A stretch of 44,828 nt of DNA from Clostridioides difficile. Lineage in GTDB: Bacteria; Bacillota; Clostridia; Peptostreptococcales; Peptostreptococcaceae. Within the stretch, counting starts at the first letter, position 1, and every line of letters starts with the position of its first letter. Below, piece by piece: positions 17,610 to 25,218 of this stretch. The notes beneath the pieces are model-generated. The model made no database searches and was not told the origin of the DNA. It was given only the letters and a program-made list of their open reading frames with translations. The stretch covers positions 1 to 44,828 of the forward strand of contig NZ_OEZH01000036.1 of NCBI RefSeq assembly GCF_900243075.1, given 5' to 3'. Position numbers and translations under genes: made by a program.

Positions 17610-18313
17610 AATTTCTCCTCTATTAAATCAAAAAATTTATCTTTTGTCTCCTTAAACCTATACCTACTAACAGGTACTTCCTTGCTGTTTTCAAGTATAG
17701 CAACATACTGTTTTATACTTTTCACATGCTCTAAATTAACCAAAAAACTCTTATGACATCTAAAAAATCTACTACAATCTATTTCCTTTTCAATATTACT
17801 CATTGTACCATTTATTTTATAAACTTCATTTAAAGTGTGTATAGTTATAGTTTCTTTTTGCACTTCTATATATGTTATTTCACTTACATTTAATTTAGTT
17901 TGACTCCCTTGTGCTTTTACCATAATATATTTATTTTTTATATCCACTTCTTTTATACAATTTATTATATTATCTTTTAAATTATTATACTTTACTGGTT
18001 TTATTAAGTATCTATAAGCCCTTACCTCATAACCTTCTAGTGCATATTCTATTAATGCTGTAATAAATATAATTTCTACTTTGTCATCCAGTACTCTAAC
18101 TTTTCTCGCAGTATCGATTCCATTAATTTGTCCCATTTGTATATCTAATAAAAGTATATCAGTATCTTTTGAATATCTTTCAAGTAATTCTTCCCCTGAA
18201 TTAAATACTTCCAATCTACATTTAACAGACAATGCATCAAATATTTGATTTATATATCTTTTCAACAACTCTTGTTGTTCTTTTTCATCTTCACATATTG
18301 CTATTTTTATCAA
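17603..18313 (-). CDS. LytTR-family response regulator
   Basis: A 236-residue regulator. The receiver domain (1-120) has the acidic pair ED at 8-9, phospho-acceptor D57 in ILLLDIQM and Lys in LIKPVKY. The DNA-binding LytTR domain spans about 135-232, with FFRCHKSFLVNL and VPVSRYRFKE. Start is TTG 18313 after GGGGTGG. It is the first gene of the pair with the kinase. Upstream, TTAAGAA occurs three times at helical-phase spacing (18351, 18372, 18404), which could be an autoregulatory binding array. The obvious target is the ABC exporter downstream. Confidence 0.92.
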   Translation of the reverse strand: MIKIAICEDEKEQQELLKRYINQIFDALSVKCRLEVFNSGEELLERYSKDTDILLLDIQMGQINGIDTARKVRVLDDKVEIIFITALIEYALEGYEVRAYRYLIKPVKYNNLKDNIINCIKEVDIKNKYIMVKAQGSQTKLNVSEITYIEVQKETITIHTLNEVYKINGTMSNIEKEIDCSRFFRCHKSFLVNLEHVKSIKQYVAILENSKEVPVSRYRFKETKDKFFDLIEEKLC

Positions 18314-18341
18314 CTAATTCCACCCCATACACATTTATATA

Positions 18342-18410
18342 CTTAAATTATTCTTAACAAAGCTAAAATTTTTCTTAATCTTCTTATTCAGTTACGTACT
18401 TTATTCTTAA
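18342..18410 (-). promoter_or_regulatory. Phased TTAAGAA repeats upstream of the LytTR regulator gene
   Basis: On the minus strand TTAAGAA occurs at 18351-18357, 18372-18378 and 18404-18410. The starts are 21 and 32 bases apart, about two and three helical turns. LytTR regulators usually bind direct repeats spaced two turns apart. The block at 18342-18357 is identical to the core of the repeated motif at 1667-1682. Binding is inference. Confidence 0.4.
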
Positions 18411-18411
18411 A

Positions 18412-18458
18412 TAATAATCATTTATGAGTTATTATGGAATACTCATAAGTGATTATTA
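18412..18458. terminator. Strong hairpin between DUF3139 gene and LytTR regulator gene
   Basis: A stem of about 16 bases with one mismatch (AATAATCA.TTATGAGT against its complement) around a short loop, with T-rich sequence following it on both strands and the better run on the plus strand (18459-18464). No plus-strand gene precedes it, so it more likely ends minus-strand read-through before the two-component operon. The remaining sequence up to 18805 is AT-rich and shows nothing further. Confidence 0.5.
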
Positions 18459-18805
18459 TTTTTTATGCAGTATACTCTTTTAATATTTAAGATAATATTA
18501 TGTATATATTTTTCATAAATCAACCTTTTCTAATATATACTTTTATTCATTTTAGCAAATTATAAAATTATATTCTATATATTTAATATATAAACTTGTA
18601 TAGGTTTCATAAGCTTAAAGATAAATAAACTAATCATACACTACTTTTATTTATTACATATATTTTTATTTACTTAAATACTATAAAATTTTCAGATGTC
18701 ATAAATTATATGTTTATATATAAAGTCTTAAGTTTAGTTTTATTTAAACACTCTAGTGATATTTTTAAATAAATTTTAATAAAAATCCTTCTATTTTGTC
18801 ATAAA

Positions 18806-19210
18806 TCATTTATCTGACTTATATTTAAGATAAATTGGTGGATACTTCACACCTTTTAATTCTTCATTACTTCTTAAAAGTTTATTATTATTTTCCATAT
18901 CATAAATCTGTAACATTACTTTATTTACATATAGAGCATAATAATTATCACTATAAAAATATTGATACTCATATCGAGGGTCATCTTTGTAATACACTTT
19001 GTATAGTATTCCTTTATAACTTGCTTTCTTGGCTTTTTCTTTTGTAATACTTTTTATATTATCTTTTGAAATCTCTTGCTTTACCATATACTTATCAATA
19101 TATGTTTCAGCATCTTTCCATGGTTTAATGTAGTTTTTATATACAACAAACCCTGTTACACTTAGAATACCTATAATTAATACTATAAAAATAACTTTAT
19201 ATTTTTTCAT
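18806..19210 (-). CDS. DUF3139-like small membrane-anchored protein
   Basis: A 134-residue protein with one N-terminal membrane segment (about 5-26) after MKKYK and a polar extracytoplasmic domain. The pattern AETYIDKYMVKQ.ISKDNIKSI followed by YKVYYKDDPRYEYQYFY resembles the DUF3139 family of small Firmicute proteins, identified here by eye. No function is known. It could be a retained lipoprotein-like or secreted domain, but there is no lipobox. Start: ATG 19210 after GGAGGATTAAT. It stands alone, downstream of a terminator hairpin at 19263-19295 and about 490 bases before the two-component operon. Confidence 0.7.
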   Translation of the reverse strand: MKKYKVIFIVLIIGILSVTGFVVYKNYIKPWKDAETYIDKYMVKQEISKDNIKSITKEKAKKASYKGILYKVYYKDDPRYEYQYFYSDNYYALYVNKVMLQIYDMENNNKLLRSNEELKGVKYPPIYLKYKSDK

Positions 19211-19262
19211 ATTAATCCTCCTTCATTTATTGTTTAAAACTTAATATAATGCACTAAAAAAA

Positions 19263-19295
19263 GGATGTTATCTTTTTTATTAAAATATAACATCC
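19263..19295 (-). terminator. Terminator hairpin
   Basis: Nine-base perfect stem GGATGTTAT / ATAACATCC with an eight-T tail on the minus strand (complement of 19255-19262). It lies just upstream of the DUF3139 gene and downstream of a degraded glycosyltransferase fragment, whose terminator it may once have been. Confidence 0.7.
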
Positions 19296-19362
19296 CTCAT
19301 ATTTAGCATCAATATATATGCCCCAACTGGTAGGTTAAAAGACCCCACTGTCAGTATTTTGC

Positions 19363-19473
19363 TTAATTTGAATCTCCTGAATTATAAAAGCTTTTTGATA
19401 GTTTAATTGCATTTTCTTTGTATCCATTGTCATTCATAACTTGAAATACTGCATCTTTAATATCTTCTGACTT
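19363..19473 (-). pseudogene. C-terminal relic of a glycosyltransferase (UGT/MGT-like)
   Basis: An open frame of 36 codons ends in TAA at 19363 and reads, in part, EDIKDAVFQVMND and NGYKENAIKLSKSF. It is the kind of C-terminal helix found in macrolide/UDP-glycosyltransferases (pattern: index, Y..NA..LS.SF...GG). There is no start codon or ribosome site. A stop codon lies just upstream, and homology ends at the palindromic repeat at 19481. I read it as the tail of a gene whose 5' part was deleted. The family call is by eye from a short piece. Confidence 0.4.
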
Positions 19474-19480
19474 ATTTTAT

Positions 19481-19540
19481 TTCATACAAAAAAGAATGTC
19501 TCATGAACTAAAAAGTTCATTTTGAGACACTCCCTTTTTC
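19481..19540. repeat. Dispersed palindromic terminator, copy 1
   Basis: Inverted repeat with core GTCTCATGAACT and its near complement AGTTCATTTTGAGAC (19498-19527), flanked by A and T runs, 30 to 75 bases past the stop of the enoate reductase gene. It can terminate on both strands. Related copies lie at 24774-24830 (inverted) and 41430-41470. Copies 1 and 2 also share the flank TTTCATACAAAAA. Confidence 0.75.
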
Positions 19541-19572
19541 TAATAAAAGAATACTATCTACTTCTCTTTTAA

Positions 19573-21522
19573 CTATATATCTAGCGCAGCATGATGCCCT
19601 TGGTATACTGCATTTGTTATTGTAGAAGCACGCACACAATCTCCAATTTGAGCTACATATGGAGCACAATCAAGTAAAGTATCTACCACTTCTCTTCTTG
19701 GTTTTTGTCCAAGTGCACATATTACCGAAGTTCCTGGAATATTTATTTTATTTTCAGATTTATTCATACATACTACACCTTCTGTTGTTACACTTAAACC
19801 TTTATGCTCTGTATATACATATATACCTTGTTTTTCTATTTCTTGTAGTAATATTGGACGATGTCTTATATTTGCATCTGGAGCAAGCTCTTCTCTCATC
19901 TCTACTAAGTGAACAGTCTTTCCTTCTTGAGCTAAGTGAATTGCAGCTTCACACCCTGCTAATCCCCCACCTAAAACTACTACTTCGTCAGTGACTTTTT
20001 CTTTTTCTAGGTAATAGTCATTAACTATTACTACATTTTCTCCATCAAGCCCCTCTATTGGCGGAACTAGAGGTTCAGACCCTACTGCTATAATTAATGC
20101 ATCAACATTTTCATTTTCAACATATTCTTTTGTAACTGTTGTATTTAAACGTACTTCAACACCTAAATCTTTTGCTATTTTTCCAAAAGTATTTCCTAAT
20201 TCATACATTTCGTACTTAAATGGAAGTGCTTGTTCTCCCTTTAAAATTCCACCTAATTCATTAGTCTTTTCACAAAGTATTACTTTATGTCCACGCTTTG
20301 CAGCTGTAATGGCTGCTTGCAATCCTCCTGGTCCACCACCTGCTATTAATACTTTTTTAGGTTTTAATACTGGAACAACTTCAGTTCCATCTAATTCACG
20401 TCCAATAAGTGGATTAACAGTGCAACGTCTTGTAGATGTGGTAGCACGTTCTGCCATACAAGTGAAACATCTTAGACATTTTACTATGTTTTCATCTTGA
20501 TTACTCATAACTTTTCTTGGTAATTCGTGGTCAGCTAGTAATGCACGAGCCATATAAATAACATCTGCTTTTCCACTAGCAATTATCTCTTCCATCATTT
20601 CTGGGTCATTTAATGCTCCTATAGTAGCAACTGGAATACTTACATGTTTTTTAATTTCTTCTGCAAGGTATACATTACATCCATGCTCTAGGAACATAGA
20701 AGGGTGTGTTACTGCAAACCCTCTTTGGTATGTACCTGCTGATACATGAATTAAATCTACTCTTGATTCCAATAATTTAGCAATTTCTATTCCATAATCT
20801 AAATCATACCCTCCCTCAAATAATTCAGAACCACTCATTCTAAACTCTATTGGGAATCCTGGACCTACTGCTTTACGAACACTATCTAAAACTTCTTTAG
20901 CAAAACGAACTCTGTTTTCTAAAGAACCACCATATTTGTCAGTTCTTTTGTTAAAGTAAGGTGATAAGAATTGATTGATTAACCATCCATGTCCACCATG
21001 AATCATAATCATCTCAAACCCTGCTCTCTTAGCCAATGCTGCAACATTTCCATACGACTCTACTATTTCAGCAATTATTTCTTCTGTAAGTTCTTTTATC
21101 TCTAATCCATCAGGACGAACACTAGGACTTACTCCCCATTGTGATAATCCTCGTTTCTTATCTTTGTCAACTAAATAAGTTCCTGAATATTGTCCTGAAT
21201 GAGATAGCTCTACACTTGGTATTGCTCCATGACGACGAATTGCATCGGCTGTGTAAGTAAAACTTGCTAAAGAGTCAACTATTTTTAAATCTAGATGATA
21301 TGCATGTGAACCATCTGTTTCTAGATGAACCATACATTCACTAATTGTAACTGCACCTGCCCCACCTTTTGCTCTTAATTCATAAAAGGCTGTTGATTTT
21401 GAACCAATAGTACAATCTGCTGTTATGTCTGTTCCCCCCATAGGTGCTGAAAACATTCTGTTTTTGAATGCTACATTTCCAATTTTAATTGGCTTACATA
21501 GATTTGGATATTTTCTTTCCAT
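19573..21522 (-). CDS. Old-Yellow-Enzyme family Fe-S flavoenzyme (enoate / 2,4-dienoyl-CoA reductase type)
   Basis: A 649-residue oxidoreductase of the FadH / enoate reductase / BaiCD / trimethylamine dehydrogenase group. Residues 1-335 form the FMN barrel, with HGGHGWLINQFLSPYFNKR (from about 175) and YGGSLENR. Cys349, 352, 355 and 367 form the 4Fe-4S motif (spacing CX2CX2CX11C). Residues from about 391 hold a dinucleotide site VLIAGGGPGG, with a second near 515 (VVVLGGGLAG) for FAD and NAD(P)H. It should reduce an activated C=C bond with NAD(P)H. Start: ATG 21522 after GGGAGA, overlapping the MFS gene by 29 bases. The PadR partner suggests a phenolic or aromatic acid substrate. That is inference, and a bile-acid or fatty enoate substrate is also possible. 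Confidence 0.9.
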   Translation of the reverse strand: MERKYPNLCKPIKIGNVAFKNRMFSAPMGGTDITADCTIGSKSTAFYELRAKGGAGAVTISECMVHLETDGSHAYHLDLKIVDSLASFTYTADAIRRHGAIPSVELSHSGQYSGTYLVDKDKKRGLSQWGVSPSVRPDGLEIKELTEEIIAEIVESYGNVAALAKRAGFEMIMIHGGHGWLINQFLSPYFNKRTDKYGGSLENRVRFAKEVLDSVRKAVGPGFPIEFRMSGSELFEGGYDLDYGIEIAKLLESRVDLIHVSAGTYQRGFAVTHPSMFLEHGCNVYLAEEIKKHVSIPVATIGALNDPEMMEEIIASGKADVIYMARALLADHELPRKVMSNQDENIVKCLRCFTCMAERATTSTRRCTVNPLIGRELDGTEVVPVLKPKKVLIAGGGPGGLQAAITAAKRGHKVILCEKTNELGGILKGEQALPFKYEMYELGNTFGKIAKDLGVEVRLNTTVTKEYVENENVDALIIAVGSEPLVPPIEGLDGENVVIVNDYYLEKEKVTDEVVVLGGGLAGCEAAIHLAQEGKTVHLVEMREELAPDANIRHRPILLQEIEKQGIYVYTEHKGLSVTTEGVVCMNKSENKINIPGTSVICALGQKPRREVVDTLLDCAPYVAQIGDCVRASTITNAVYQGHHAALDI

Positions 21523-22792
21523 CTTTTATATCTCCCTTCATTAAATTTTCTATTTTTAAATTTTGTATTTTATTTATATATTTATATAAAAATGTTAATA
21601 TAAAACCTATTAAAGCTATAATTATAGCTATAATGAAAGCCCTTTGATAATTGCCATCTGCAGCATATACATTTTTCATCACTGCAGGTCCAATATATCC
21701 TGCAAAAGCAAATCCAATAAACATTATTCCATAATTTACACTATTATTTTTAGGTCCAAATTTATCTACTGTAAATCCTGGGAAAATTCCCATAAATGAA
21801 CCAAAGCATATACCTATAATTATTATTCCAATATAGAATGTTGCTATATCTCCTTCTCTCGAGAATAATAAACAGAATAAACCAAAAATTGAAATAACTA
21901 ACGCACCTGCTAAAGTATTTATTCTACCAATTTTATCTGAGATATATCCTGCAACAATACGACCTAATGTATTAAACAAGGCTAAAATTGAAACTACTAT
22001 AGCTGCGTCTGAACTTGTCATGCCAATCATATTTGTTGCTAGAGAAGATGCTAATGACACACACATTAATCCATAGAAAGCTCCACAAGTTAATATTACA
22101 ATCATTAGATAAAATATAGGTGTTGAAAGCATTTGTTTCCAATTTTTATTAATAATAGCTCTTGTCTTTCCTTTTTTCTCTGATGGTATCCATCCTTCTG
22201 GTGTGAAATCTGCTGGACATTTTTTAATAAAGAAAGAAGAAACACATACAATTACAAGAAATACTAAACCTATTGATTTAAATGCTGTGGTTACTCCATA
22301 TTTATTAATTATCCAATCAGTAACTGGAGGCATTATTACTGAACTAAACCCATAAGCTGCTGTTGTTATACCACCAACTAATCCACTTTTATCTGGAAAG
22401 AATTTAATTGAATTACTTATTGTACAGCCATAAACCATGCCAACCCCAAGACCTGTTATTATCCCGTATGATAAAACCAACATAGGCAATCCCTTTGAAA
22501 AACCTGCCAATATCATACCTATACCAAAAATTAATCCTCCTACAAATACAACCTTTTTAGGACCAAATTTATCATTTATCATTCCCCCTGTAATCATAGT
22601 AATAGGTCCAACTAAGTTTGTAACTGTAAATACAATTGCTAAACTAGCAGCTGTAAAAGTTGCTCCAGTAATACTATTTAAATGCTCTGCCATAGGTGAT
22701 GCGAATACACTCCATGCATATATTGAGCCAATACATAAGTTAATGAAACAACTTGCAATTAATATAATCCATCTTTTTTGTGTTAAATTCAT
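21494..22792 (-). CDS. MFS carrier, oxalate/formate antiporter (OFA) family
   Basis: A 432-residue carrier with twelve predicted membrane segments. The N-terminus RWIILIASCFINLCIGSIYAWSVF is characteristic of the OFA branch (core: NLCIGSIYAWSVF), and the MFS loop GPKKVVFVGG follows helix 2. OFA members exchange small carboxylates. Start: ATG 22792 with GGAGGAG at a good distance. An upstream GTG at 22846 has no site. It is the first gene of the PadR-controlled operon and overlaps the reductase, so it probably imports the substrate or exchanges substrate for reduced product. Confidence 0.88.
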   Translation of the reverse strand: MNLTQKRWIILIASCFINLCIGSIYAWSVFASPMAEHLNSITGATFTAASLAIVFTVTNLVGPITMITGGMINDKFGPKKVVFVGGLIFGIGMILAGFSKGLPMLVLSYGIITGLGVGMVYGCTISNSIKFFPDKSGLVGGITTAAYGFSSVIMPPVTDWIINKYGVTTAFKSIGLVFLVIVCVSSFFIKKCPADFTPEGWIPSEKKGKTRAIINKNWKQMLSTPIFYLMIVILTCGAFYGLMCVSLASSLATNMIGMTSSDAAIVVSILALFNTLGRIVAGYISDKIGRINTLAGALVISIFGLFCLLFSREGDIATFYIGIIIIGICFGSFMGIFPGFTVDKFGPKNNSVNYGIMFIGFAFAGYIGPAVMKNVYAADGNYQRAFIIAIIIALIGFILTFLYKYINKIQNLKIENLMKGDIKDGKKISKSM

Positions 22793-22858
22793 TACTCTCC
22801 TCCTCGATAAATTTATTAAACAGAATTTCTTAGTTAAGATTATCACAATTTTTTCTAT

Positions 22859-22888
22859 ATGTAAATATAAACATGTAAATATTTACAT
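22859..22888. promoter_or_regulatory. Two overlapping PadR boxes (ATGT-N8-ACAT)
   Basis: ATGT-N8-ACAT occurs at 22859-22874 and again at 22873-22888. The second is a perfect 16-base palindrome, and the two overlap by two bases. This spacing is the known PadR operator pattern. The site lies 67 bases upstream of the MFS start and between the divergent padR gene and the operon, so PadR probably represses MFS and reductase, and perhaps itself. Confidence 0.8.
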
Positions 22889-22981
22889 ATTTATATTTTT
22901 ATAAATTTATTTTTATGTATAGTTTTGTTTATTTTTATTACTCATAATTTACAAATTCTTATTAAAACATAGCTATATTAA

Positions 22982-23012
22982 TTGATTCAAATTAAATATA
23001 TCGTGTTATAAT
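22982..23012 (+). promoter_or_regulatory. Promoter of the padR gene
   Basis: A perfect -10 TATAAT at 23007-23012 lies 30 bases before the start codon. The -35 candidate TTGATT at 22982-22987 has a 19-base spacing, a little long. No other candidate is better. Confidence 0.5.
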
Positions 23013-23042
23013 AAGTATGTAATTAAAGAAAGAGGTGTATTT

Positions 23043-23600
23043 ATGCGAACTTTAAAGTATGCAATTTTAGGATTGTTAAATAGAAATCCTATGACTGGTT
23101 ATGATATAGCGAAAGAGTTCAATTTTCAATTAGCTGAGTTTTGGAATGCAAAGCATAGTCAAATATATCCTGAACTAAAGAAGTTGGTAAATGAAAAACT
23201 TATTATATATGATATTAAAATTAGTGGTGATGTATTAGAAAAAAAATTATACACAATCACAGAAAAAGGTAAAGATGAGTTCTTGAAATGGCTTGAAAAG
23301 GATGAGCCAATGGAAAGAACCCCTAAGGATATTTTTCGTCTTAGAATGTACTTTTCTAATAATTTAGATATAGATACTAGGCTTATTTTACTAGAGCATC
23401 AATTGCTTCAACACCAAGAAAGAATTGCGTTCTTGTACAGTCAAATGGAACGTTATAGTGAAGTTCCTCCTCTTGATAGTAATGATTTTGGTGATTATAT
23501 AGTTCTTGATGGAGCTATTATCAGGGAACAAGGTGCTATAAAATGGCTAACAAATTGTATTAACCATCATAAAAATTTGGATAATACTACTTTGAAATAA
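23043..23600 (+). CDS. PadR-family transcriptional regulator
   Basis: A 185-residue repressor. The winged helix (1-80) has ILGLLNRNPMTGYDIAKEF, HSQIYPELKKLVNEKLI and YTITEKGKDEFLKWL, the last two being the hallmark of PadR. A C-terminal helical dimerisation domain with VirR-like character follows (about 95-180). In characterised members phenolic acids release the repressor from ATGT-N8-ACAT sites, and such sites are present 155-185 bases upstream. It is divergent from the MFS-reductase operon. Start: ATG 23043 after AGAGGTG. Confidence 0.92.
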   Translation: MRTLKYAILGLLNRNPMTGYDIAKEFNFQLAEFWNAKHSQIYPELKKLVNEKLIIYDIKISGDVLEKKLYTITEKGKDEFLKWLEKDEPMERTPKDIFRLRMYFSNNLDIDTRLILLEHQLLQHQERIAFLYSQMERYSEVPPLDSNDFGDYIVLDGAIIREQGAIKWLTNCINHHKNLDNTTLK

Positions 23601-23651
23601 TAACTTGTTGATTTTAATAGTGTATTTAATTATAGACATTAAATTTATAAA

Positions 23652-23688
23652 AAAGACTGTACACAACTTTGTCTTTGTATACAGTCTT
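23652..23688. terminator. Hairpin after padR
   Basis: A stem of about 14 bases (23652-23665 with 23675-23688) 50 bases past padR. The T run is stronger on the minus strand (complement of 23648-23654). It may end padR, or block minus-strand transcription from entering padR. Confidence 0.6.
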
Positions 23689-23752
23689 ACAATCTTTCAC
23701 AGGCAAATTATTATCTCTTCTCATATACAAGTCCAGTTGATGTCTTGTTACT

Positions 23753-23812
23753 AAATTTAATGGTAATCAAATTCTTTACCAATAAGTATAAAAATTACTA
23801 ATGTGTTATAAT
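23753..23812 (+). promoter_or_regulatory. Shared operator-promoter module, copy 1 (flavodoxin/ferredoxin gene)
   Basis: Bases 23753-23783 are identical, over 31 positions, to the complement of 26061-26091. They contain the inverted repeat TGGTAA-N9-TTACCA. In both copies exactly 19 bases later comes GTGTTATAAT, an extended -10 (TGTTATAAT) at 23804-23812. The gene start at 23923 leaves an untranslated leader of about 100 bases. Confidence 0.7.
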
Positions 23813-23922
23813 TTTCTTAACTACTAAATTTTACATACATTTGAATAGAATATATCAATAAATTACTGGAATATATAAAAAAATTAAGAGTTAAAATAAA
23901 AAATAGTTAGGGAGATATTATT

Positions 23923-24672
23923 ATGATTTTATATTTTAGCGGTACTGGTAATAGCCGATATGTGGCTTGTAAAATTGCACAAGAATTAAACGATGAACTA
24001 ATATCACTAAATCAACTTATAAAAGAAGAAAAAATAGATGAATTAATGTCAGCAGATAAACCATTCATATTCGTATGTCCTACTTATGCATGGAGATTGC
24101 CAATAGTGGTTACGGATTTTATAAAAAAAACAAAGTTTTTAGGAAATGACAAAGTTTACTTTGTAATGACTTGCGGAGGCGATACAGCAAAAGCCATAAA
24201 TTATATTAAAAAGCTATGTAAATACAAAGAGTGGCAACTAAAAGGTATGGCAGAAATTAAAATGCCAGAGAATTATATAGCTTTATTTTCTACAACAGAC
24301 AAAGAAACATCAAAACAAATGATTAAAGAAGCAGATAAACAAATATACAGGATTATTTCTAATATACGCAATGAAAATGAATTTGAAACTATTACTCCTA
24401 GTGGCTTAGGAAGTACAATTAAAAGTGGTATAATAAATACAGTTTTTTATAAGATAATTATTAGTGCCAAAGGATTTCATTATACTGATAAATGCATTGG
24501 CTGTGGAAAATGTGTAGAGCTATGCCCTTTAAATAATATTAATTTAAAAAACAAAAAACCGGTTTGGAAAAATAACTGTACTCATTGTATGGCATGTATT
24601 TGTGGTTGCCCTACTGAAGCTATTGAGTATAAAAATAAAACTCAGAATAGAAAAAGATACTATCTAGAATAA
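23923..24672 (+). CDS. EFR1-type flavodoxin plus 2x[4Fe-4S] ferredoxin protein
   Basis: A 249-residue electron carrier. Residues 1-150 form a flavodoxin-like domain with the FMN phosphate loop FSGTGNSRYVA. The C-terminus has two ferredoxin motifs, Cys191/194/197/201 (CIGCGKCVELCP) and Cys219/222/225/229 (CTHCMACICGCP, with an extra Cys227). It is cytoplasmic and probably passes low-potential electrons. Start: ATG 23923 after AGGGAGAT. It shares its promoter module with the ferredoxin-nitroreductase operon that converges on it, so the two proteins are probably induced together by the adjacent ArsR repressor. Confidence 0.88.
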   Translation: MILYFSGTGNSRYVACKIAQELNDELISLNQLIKEEKIDELMSADKPFIFVCPTYAWRLPIVVTDFIKKTKFLGNDKVYFVMTCGGDTAKAINYIKKLCKYKEWQLKGMAEIKMPENYIALFSTTDKETSKQMIKEADKQIYRIISNIRNENEFETITPSGLGSTIKSGIINTVFYKIIISAKGFHYTDKCIGCGKCVELCPLNNINLKNKKPVWKNNCTHCMACICGCPTEAIEYKNKTQNRKRYYLE

Positions 24673-24702
24673 TACATTCTTAACATTTAAACCATTATAA
24701 AA

Positions 24703-24769
24703 TGAACTATACCCACTGTTTTATACAGTTTTACATATTTTAACTGTCTCCTAAGATGGGTATAGTTCA
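24703..24769. terminator. Nested inverted repeat after the flavodoxin/ferredoxin gene
   Basis: Perfect 13-base arms (TGAACTATACCCA and complement) at 24703-24715 and 24757-24769. The 41-base loop holds a second hairpin ACAGTT/AACTGT. No T run follows at once, so it may act with the palindromic terminator next to it, or be a small element of its own. Confidence 0.5.
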
Positions 24770-24773
24770 AAAG

Positions 24774-24830
24774 AGAGTGTCTCAAAGTGAACTTTTTAGT
24801 TCATGAGTAACTCTTTTTGTATGAAATCAA
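24774..24830. repeat. Dispersed palindromic terminator, copy 2
   Basis: Core arms around AGTTCATGAG and CTCAAAGTGAACT with a T run on the plus strand (24813-24818). It is copy 1 in inverted orientation, including the shared flank TTTCATACAAAAA. It sits between the converging flavodoxin and ArsR genes and can terminate both. Confidence 0.75.
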
Positions 24831-24837
24831 GTATATT

Positions 24838-25212
24838 TTAATCACCTTTTCTTATATCATTTTCACCAATATGTTGTATTCCAACAAATATAAGATTTAT
24901 TAGCTCTGTTAGTGATTTCCATTGTGATTTTTTTGAATCAAGATAATAATAATTTTTCGTTCCTTCTCTACGCACATTAACAATCTCTGCTTCTTTCAAT
25001 ATCTTAAGGTGATGAGATACAGCAGGACGAGAAAGATGTGTTTTTTCTGTAATTTCTCCCACTCGTATACCATTAAAATCACTCTCTAAGAGAACAATTA
25101 AAATCAACTGTCTAGTTTCATCACCCATAGCAGAAATAGCTTTACGACATTCTTTAAATTTAGATGTTATTTCTTCTATTCTTTGCTGACATTCTTTTTC
25201 CATAAAATCCAC
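24838..25212 (-). CDS. ArsR/SmtB-family repressor
   Basis: A 124-residue winged-helix repressor. The DNA-binding block is VGEITEKTHLSRPAVSHHLKILKEAEIV (recognition part LSRPAVSHHLKIL), followed by the wing RREGTKNYYYL. The alpha-3 ELCVCD-type metal site of classical ArsR is absent; the only cysteines are Cys8 and Cys22 in the N-terminal helix. The ligand could be redox or a small molecule rather than a metal. Start: ATG 25212 after GGAGAGGGTGG, six bases after the nitroreductase gene, in one operon. The inverted repeats upstream of that operon and of the flavodoxin gene are its probable targets. Confidence 0.88.
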   Translation of the reverse strand: MDFMEKECQQRIEEITSKFKECRKAISAMGDETRQLILIVLLESDFNGIRVGEITEKTHLSRPAVSHHLKILKEAEIVNVRREGTKNYYYLDSKKSQWKSLTELINLIFVGIQHIGENDIRKGD

Positions 25213-25218
25213 CCTCTC

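Noticed and set aside
19573-21522. Assignment as bile-acid BaiCD or BaiH
   Set aside because: Family similarity alone does not fix substrate, and no other bai-type genes are present; the PadR context argues for a different acid.
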